Source: JANMQK01 sp031370485 (lineage in GTDB: Bacteria; Acidobacteriota; Polarisedimenticolia; Gp22-AA2). Taken from it: DNA of 23,129 nt. The notes under the pieces were generated by a model. The model was given only the letters and a program-made list of their open reading frames with translations. It was not told the DNA's origin and did not search any database. Made by a program: the position numbers and the translations under genes. Shown piece by piece: positions 19,183 through 23,129 of the stretch (position 1 is the first letter of the stretch; every line of letters starts with the position of its first letter). Location of the stretch: assembly GCA_031370485.1 (NCBI GenBank), contig JANMQK010000166.1:1-23129 (forward strand). Reading direction: 5' to 3'.

Positions 19183-20174
19183 GCCGGCCCGGCTTCTGGA
19201 GGAGCGCCCTGGTCCCGGTCGCGTGGGTTGTGTGCGGCATGGGCGGGACCGCGCTCCTCGCGAGGAGGCTGGGAGACGGCGCGACCCGGCCCCTGGCTCT
19301 GGCGGCGACGATCCTCACCCTTGGCCTGTTTCTTCTTCCCGTCATTCTGCTGTCCTACGACGGGGCGGTGACACGCCTCAGGCGGATGGTTGACGGCCGG
19401 CCGATAACCACCTTGGTGGTTGCCGGGACGCTGATCCTCCCGTACCTTCTGTATTGGAAGGTGGCCGCGGGCTCGACACCCCTCTCCCTGGCGGGAGTCG
19501 TCCTTTACGTCGGCGCAACATCGCTCCTGGCGTGCGTTCGGCCGGGAGGCCGGTCGCCCGGATGGGTCGACCTTGCGGTGGCGGTCGCGGTCTGGCTTCC
19601 GTTGGAGCTTCGATGGCTGAATCCGTCGTTCCCGTGGCCCGAAGGGGGCTCGGGGAAGATCCTCGGTGGGCTGCTGGGCCTCGACCTTCTGCTGTTCCTT
19701 CTCCTGGTGGTTCGCCGGTACGACGGGATGGGCTACTCGATCCGGCTGCACTCCGGCGACCTGGTCGCGGGGCTCCTCGCCTGGTCCGCGTTCATCGTCG
19801 TGGGGATCCCGATCGGGCTGGTGACCGGGTTCGTCGGACCGCCGCACTGGCCGACGGGATTACTGTCGGTACCCCTCGCGCTGGTGACGGTGTTCCTGTT
19901 CACCGGGCTTCAGGAAGAGGCGCTCTTCCGCGGCGCGTTCCAGGGTTTTCTGCAGAAGCGTCTCGGACGGCCGATGGTGTCCCTGGTGATCGCATCAGTC
20001 GTCTTCGGGTTTGCGCACCTGAACAACGGGCCGCATCCGGACTGGCGCTACGTTCTCCTGGCGACACTGGCGGGGCTGGCGTACGGCGCGGCGTACCGTG
20101 CGACCGGGAGGGTCGCAGCGGCGGCGGTGGCGCACGCGCTGGTGGACGCGACCTGGGTGCTCCTCTTCAAGTGA
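19179..20174 (+). CDS. CPBP-family intramembrane glutamic endopeptidase (CAAX protease-like)
   Basis: 331-residue polytopic membrane protein with about eight hydrophobic segments. The C-terminal third holds the CPBP/Abi motifs: EEALFR with catalytic Glu246/Glu247 and Arg251, FGFAHLNN with His280, and AVAHALVDATW with His319. By family knowledge these form an intramembrane protease site related to Rce1; bacterial members act in protein maturation, bacteriocin immunity or signal cleavage. The N-terminal half is membrane-spanning with no known domain. The GTG start at 19179 overlaps the ATL stop by GTGA, so it is translated from the same message. The substrate is unknown. Confidence 0.88.
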   Translation: MSRPGFWRSALVPVAWVVCGMGGTALLARRLGDGATRPLALAATILTLGLFLLPVILLSYDGAVTRLRRMVDGRPITTLVVAGTLILPYLLYWKVAAGSTPLSLAGVVLYVGATSLLACVRPGGRSPGWVDLAVAVAVWLPLELRWLNPSFPWPEGGSGKILGGLLGLDLLLFLLLVVRRYDGMGYSIRLHSGDLVAGLLAWSAFIVVGIPIGLVTGFVGPPHWPTGLLSVPLALVTVFLFTGLQEEALFRGAFQGFLQKRLGRPMVSLVIASVVFGFAHLNNGPHPDWRYVLLATLAGLAYGAAYRATGRVAAAAVAHALVDATWVLLFK

Positions 20175-20196
20175 GCCCCCGGGATGGGTGCGGGCG

Positions 20197-20925
20197 ATGA
20201 GCCTGCATTTTCCCAGCCTCCCATCGACCGCCTCGGTCCGTCTGCGCGGGGCGGCGGGAGTGCGGGCGCTCCTGCGCGAGCACGACGAGATCCTGCAGGC
20301 GGCGGAAGCGGTGTTTCTCCTCGGCTTCCTGCTGAACTACATCTGGGTCCTGCAGCCCGCCGGCCGGCCGAGCCCCTGGCCGGCGTTCGCGTTCTTCATG
20401 GCCTTCAGCATCGTGACCCACTGGCTGCACCGGGACACTCTTGCGAGTCTCGGGCTGCGGGTCGACAATCTCGGGCCGGCGCTTCTCGAGGCCCTGGCGG
20501 TCGTATCGCCGGGGCTGATCCTGGCCTTCATGATCGGGAGGTATCTCGAGGGGGGAAGGCCGGCGACGCTCGAACGGATGAGCTCATCCTTCGTCAGCGT
20601 CTATCCCTGGGCCCTGTTTCAGCAGTACGGGCTGCAGTGCGTCTTCGGCCGGCGTCTCGAGAAGGCGCTCAAGCACCCGGTGGGTCACGACGTCGTCTGC
20701 GCCGGCATCTTCGCGGCGCTCCACCTTCCGAATCCATTCCTGAGTGTCGTCACCCTGGGCGCGGGGTACTGCTTCTGCGCCCTGTTCCGCCGGCGCCCCA
20801 ACCTGTTCGCGCTGGCGGCCGCGCACGCGCTATCGTCCACGGTGCTCTATTACTGCCTGCCGCCCGCCGTCACCTACCTCATGCGCGTGGGACCGGGGTA
20901 CCTGGCCAACCTGCGCGTCCCCTGA
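20197..20925 (+). CDS. CPBP-like membrane protein lacking the catalytic Glu pair
   Basis: 242-residue membrane protein, 22 bases after the CPBP protease; ATG at 20197 chosen because upstream sequence in frame overlaps that gene. It retains the CPBP layout: helices about 38-56, 62-78, 95-115, 135-150, 165-195 and 203-230, FAALHLPNP with His176 and AAAHALSS with His210, at the same relative positions as His280 and His319 of the preceding protein. The EExxxR motif is instead QQYGLQ (Gln142, Gln143, Gln147), so both acidic residues and the arginine are gone. It is probably not a glutamic protease; it could be a pseudoenzyme partner of the protein before it, or a divergent enzyme. It ends in a 7-bp hairpin. 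Family call moderate, function unknown. Confidence 0.75.
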   Translation: MSLHFPSLPSTASVRLRGAAGVRALLREHDEILQAAEAVFLLGFLLNYIWVLQPAGRPSPWPAFAFFMAFSIVTHWLHRDTLASLGLRVDNLGPALLEALAVVSPGLILAFMIGRYLEGGRPATLERMSSSFVSVYPWALFQQYGLQCVFGRRLEKALKHPVGHDVVCAGIFAALHLPNPFLSVVTLGAGYCFCALFRRRPNLFALAAAHALSSTVLYYCLPPAVTYLMRVGPGYLANLRVP

Positions 20926-20937
20926 CGCCTCGTCAGG
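20921..20937. terminator. Hairpin between convergent genes, possible bidirectional terminator
   Basis: CCTGACG (20921-20927), loop CCT, CGTCAGG (20931-20937). The 7-bp perfect stem includes the stop codon of the CPBP-like gene and lies 6 bases from the stop of the convergent ABC exporter gene. There is no T-run on either side, so the intrinsic-terminator call is weak. Confidence 0.35.
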
Positions 20938-20943
20938 CCCGCT

Positions 20944-22773
20944 TCACTCCGTACGCTTTCCCGGGGATTCGTCGCCGCCCCCGCCCGCGGCCAGAAGGGG
21001 CGGGACGGTGGATTCGAACTGCAGCTCGTAGAGCCGGTGGTAGATGCCGCGAAGGGCGATGAGCTCCCGGTGCGGGCCCTCCTCCGCCAGACGCCCGTGG
21101 TGGAACACCAGGATGCGATCGGCGTTGACGATCGTCGACAGGCGGTGGGCGATGACGAGCGACGTGCGGCCCCGCAGCAGTCTCGACAGCGCGTCCTGGA
21201 TCAGCGCCTCGGTCTCGGTGTCAACACTCGAGGTCGCCTCGTCGAGGACAAGCACGGCGGGATCGCGCACGAGGGCGCGCGCGAACGAGATGAGCTGCTT
21301 CTGCCCCACCGAGAGGTTGTTTCCCCGCTCGCGCACCGCCTCGAGATAGCCGGCGGGAAAGCGATCGATGAAGCGATCGGCATGGACCACGCGCGCGGCC
21401 TCCTCGACCCGCGAGGGGGTGATCGCGGGGTCGCCGAACATGATGTTGTCGGATATCGTGCCGCTGACCAGGAAGTGATCCTGCATGACCACGGCCACCT
21501 GCCGCCGGAGGTAGGGAAGCGGTAGATCGCGCAGGTCCCGGCCGTCGAGACGTATGGCGCCGGCGGTGGGGTCGTAGAGCCGGATCAGCAGCTTGGTCAA
21601 TGTCGTCTTCCCTGCGCCGGTCGCCCCGACCACGGCCACGGTCTCGCCGGGCTGGATCGTGAAGGAGACCCCGCGCAGCACCTCCTCGTCCGGCCTGTAG
21701 GCGAAACGGATCGAATCGAACTCGATCCGTCCGCGCGCCCTCCCGGCGGGAGCGGTCAGAGCGGGGCTCGTGATGGCGGGACGCGTGTCCAGAAGCGAGA
21801 AGATGCGCTCGAGTGACGCCATCGCGGCCTGCATCACGGCGTAGAAACCGGACAGATCGCGGATCGGACCGAAGAAGCGCCCCGTGTACTCGAGGAAAGC
21901 GACCAGGGTGCCGAACGTCAATGCGCCCCTCAGGATCTGGCCGCCGCCGTACCAGATGATCAGGGCGGTCGCCAGGCTGCCCACCAGCTCGATGATGGCC
22001 GAGAAGGCCGACTCGTAGACGACAGAGCGCAGCTCGGCGTCGCGATGGTCCTTGTTGATCGTATCGAACTCCCTGAAATCCTCCTTCTCGCGGCGGAAGA
22101 GCTGCACCAGGAGCATGCCGGAGATCTCCTCCTGGAGAAAAGCGTTGATGCGGGCGATGCGGCGACGGACGTCCCGGTACGCGCGGCGGATCCGGCCGCG
22201 GAAGAGGACCGAGACGACGAAGAGCACCGGGACCACCAGGAACGTCACAAGCGCCAGGCGCCAGTCGAGCCACCAGAGGATGCCCACGATCGCCAGGAGT
22301 TTCGTGCTGTCACCGAGCAGCGAGACGACGCCCGATGAGAACAGGTCGGCAAGGGACTCGACATCGGTCGTGACCCGGGTCATCAGCCGTCCCACCGGGT
22401 ACCTGTCGAAAAACGCCGAATCGAGAGACTGCAGATGCGCGAAGAGGCGGTCCCTCAGCGCCAGGATGACGTTCTGACCGGTGCGCTCCATGGTGTAGAG
22501 CTGGCCGAAGCGCGCGAGCATCTCGACGGCGAAGACCAGGACATAGATCAGGGCAAGCGCCGCCACGCCCCGGACCTGTCCGGTGAGGATGTGGCGGTCG
22601 ATCAGGAGCTTGATGAGATACGGCTGGGCGAGCTGCGCCGCCATGACGACGAACATGAGGAGGACCGAGATCGAGATGAGGGACGACTGGGGCAGGATGA
22701 ACTCGACGAGGCGTCGGACCAGCCGCGCATCGTAAACCTTTCCCAGGACCTCCTCGTCGTGGTGGGCGCTCAC
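20944..22773 (-). CDS. ABC exporter half-transporter, canonical catalytic subunit
   Basis: 609-residue type I (MsbA/MdlB-like) half-transporter: six membrane helices in about 28-320 followed by the nucleotide-binding domain from about 350. Walker A is GATGAGKT (383-390), Q-loop Gln431, signature LSVGQ (487-491), Walker B VLVLDE with catalytic Glu512, H-loop His543. The GTG at 22773 overlaps the stop of the upstream ABC gene (GTGA). The combination of a full Walker B here, a signature deviating from LSGGQ, and Asp in place of the catalytic Glu in the partner indicates a heterodimer with one consensus and one degenerate ATP site, as in TM287/288 and BmrCD. LYELQF near the end is also common in this subgroup. 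Substrate (drug, lipid or peptide) unknown. The last about 20 residues are Gly/Pro-rich. Confidence 0.95.
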   Translation of the reverse strand: MSAHHDEEVLGKVYDARLVRRLVEFILPQSSLISISVLLMFVVMAAQLAQPYLIKLLIDRHILTGQVRGVAALALIYVLVFAVEMLARFGQLYTMERTGQNVILALRDRLFAHLQSLDSAFFDRYPVGRLMTRVTTDVESLADLFSSGVVSLLGDSTKLLAIVGILWWLDWRLALVTFLVVPVLFVVSVLFRGRIRRAYRDVRRRIARINAFLQEEISGMLLVQLFRREKEDFREFDTINKDHRDAELRSVVYESAFSAIIELVGSLATALIIWYGGGQILRGALTFGTLVAFLEYTGRFFGPIRDLSGFYAVMQAAMASLERIFSLLDTRPAITSPALTAPAGRARGRIEFDSIRFAYRPDEEVLRGVSFTIQPGETVAVVGATGAGKTTLTKLLIRLYDPTAGAIRLDGRDLRDLPLPYLRRQVAVVMQDHFLVSGTISDNIMFGDPAITPSRVEEAARVVHADRFIDRFPAGYLEAVRERGNNLSVGQKQLISFARALVRDPAVLVLDEATSSVDTETEALIQDALSRLLRGRTSLVIAHRLSTIVNADRILVFHHGRLAEEGPHRELIALRGIYHRLYELQFESTVPPLLAAGGGGDESPGKRTE

Positions 22774-23129
22774 AGGGCCTCCAGCTCGCGCTCGAGCTGC
22801 TGCTGGCGGTGCATGCTGGCGAAGGCGCCGTCAGCCGCCAGGAGGGCGGCGACGGTCCCGTTCTCGGCGACCCGCCCGTCGTCGAGCAGGACGATGCGAT
22901 CGGCGCCGAGCACGGTCGAGACCCTGTGGGAGATGAGGAAGGTCGTCCGGTTGCCGAGGTACGCCTTCAACCCCCTCAGGATCGCCTCCTCCGTGTCCGC
23001 ATCGACGCTCGACAGCGCGTCATCGAGGATCAAGATCCTGGGATCGAGAAGCAGGGCGCGCGCCAGGGCGACCCTCTGGCGCTGGCCACCCGAAAGGGTC
23101 ACGCCGCGCTCGCCGACCAGCGTGTCGAG
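22770..23129 (-). CDS. ABC exporter half-transporter, degenerate-site subunit, C-terminal part
   Basis: Only the last 119 residues are in the window; the gene continues past the right edge. The part seen is the end of a nucleotide-binding domain: signature LSGGQRQRVALARAL, Walker B ILILDDALSSVD and H-loop LISHRVSTV. The residue after the Walker B Asp is Asp, not the usual catalytic Glu, the mark of the degenerate-site subunit in heterodimeric exporters such as TM287. Its intact LSGGQ would complete the active site of the downstream partner. The stop overlaps the partner start by 4 bases, so the pair is co-translated in this order. The C-terminus is Gln/Leu/Glu-rich. The membrane part cannot be assessed. 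Confidence 0.93.
   Translation of the reverse strand, partial: LDTLVGERGVTLSGGQRQRVALARALLLDPRILILDDALSSVDADTEEAILRGLKAYLGNRTTFLISHRVSTVLGADRIVLLDDGRVAENGTVAALLAADGAFASMHRQQQLERELEAL

Noticed and set aside
20098..20196. Upstream extension of the second CPBP-like gene
   Set aside because: It overlaps the 3' end of the first CPBP gene and encodes a basic Arg/Trp/Ser stretch unlike a family N-terminus.

Overview
The window is about 23.1 kb of densely packed, very GC-rich bacterial chromosome with ordinary housekeeping genes on both strands. I see no tRNA or rRNA genes, insertion sequences, phage genes or CRISPR array. The mix of a carboxypeptidase-regulatory-like fold fused to a periplasmic binding domain, a DinB-type polymerase paired with a DnaE-type polymerase, a compact purC/nagZ/secA/guaB/nnr/aroC neighbourhood and strong GC3 bias suggests an uncultured Acidobacteriota-like lineage or a neighbouring deep-branching Gram-negative phylum. 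That placement is inference with low confidence.

Layout. 1-3865 (+): the 3' end of a Y-family polymerase, translationally coupled to a DnaE2-type error-prone alpha subunit (mutagenic translesion cassette). 3747-4961 (-): a membrane-anchored HtrA/Deg protease whose 3' end overlaps dnaE2, divergent from an MgtC/SapB membrane protein (5057-5743, +). 5748-6938 (-): an orphan ABC-type substrate-binding lipoprotein-like or periplasmic protein with an N-terminal beta-sandwich domain, divergent from purC (7082-7972, +). 7969-9078 (-): NagZ. 9079-9445: the only stretch longer than 300 bases without a confident gene. It holds two good sigma70-type promoters, a possible 37-codon ORF and a possible structured RNA. 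9446-10345 (+): a membrane-anchored LytM/M23 peptidase. 10524-14704 (+): secA and guaB, preceded by a leader with hairpins and a short upstream ORF. 14750-17429 (-): nnr, a GNAT acetyltransferase and tsaE, with overlapping or nearly touching ends. 17608-20925 (+): aroC, an alkyltransferase-like DNA-repair protein, a CPBP intramembrane protease and a second, catalytically altered CPBP-like protein. 20944-23129 (-): a two-gene heterodimeric ABC exporter, the second member cut by the window edge.

Themes. Cell-envelope maintenance (HtrA, NagZ, M23 peptidase, SecA, CPBP, MgtC, ABC exporter) is interleaved with nucleotide and aromatic biosynthesis (purC, guaB, aroC), DNA damage tolerance (Y-family/DnaE2, ATL) and metabolite/tRNA housekeeping (Nnr, TsaE). 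The best leads for something new are non-coding or small: inverted repeats centred on the -35 boxes of the aroC and purC promoters, a short ORF overlapping the secA start that carries a SecM-like RAGP tetrapeptide (possibly by chance), and a promoter-driven 170-nt segment upstream of the M23 peptidase. Among proteins, the most unusual are the CPBP-like protein with QQ in place of the catalytic EE and the DnaE2 with a degraded PHP site. No obviously new multi-gene system is present.
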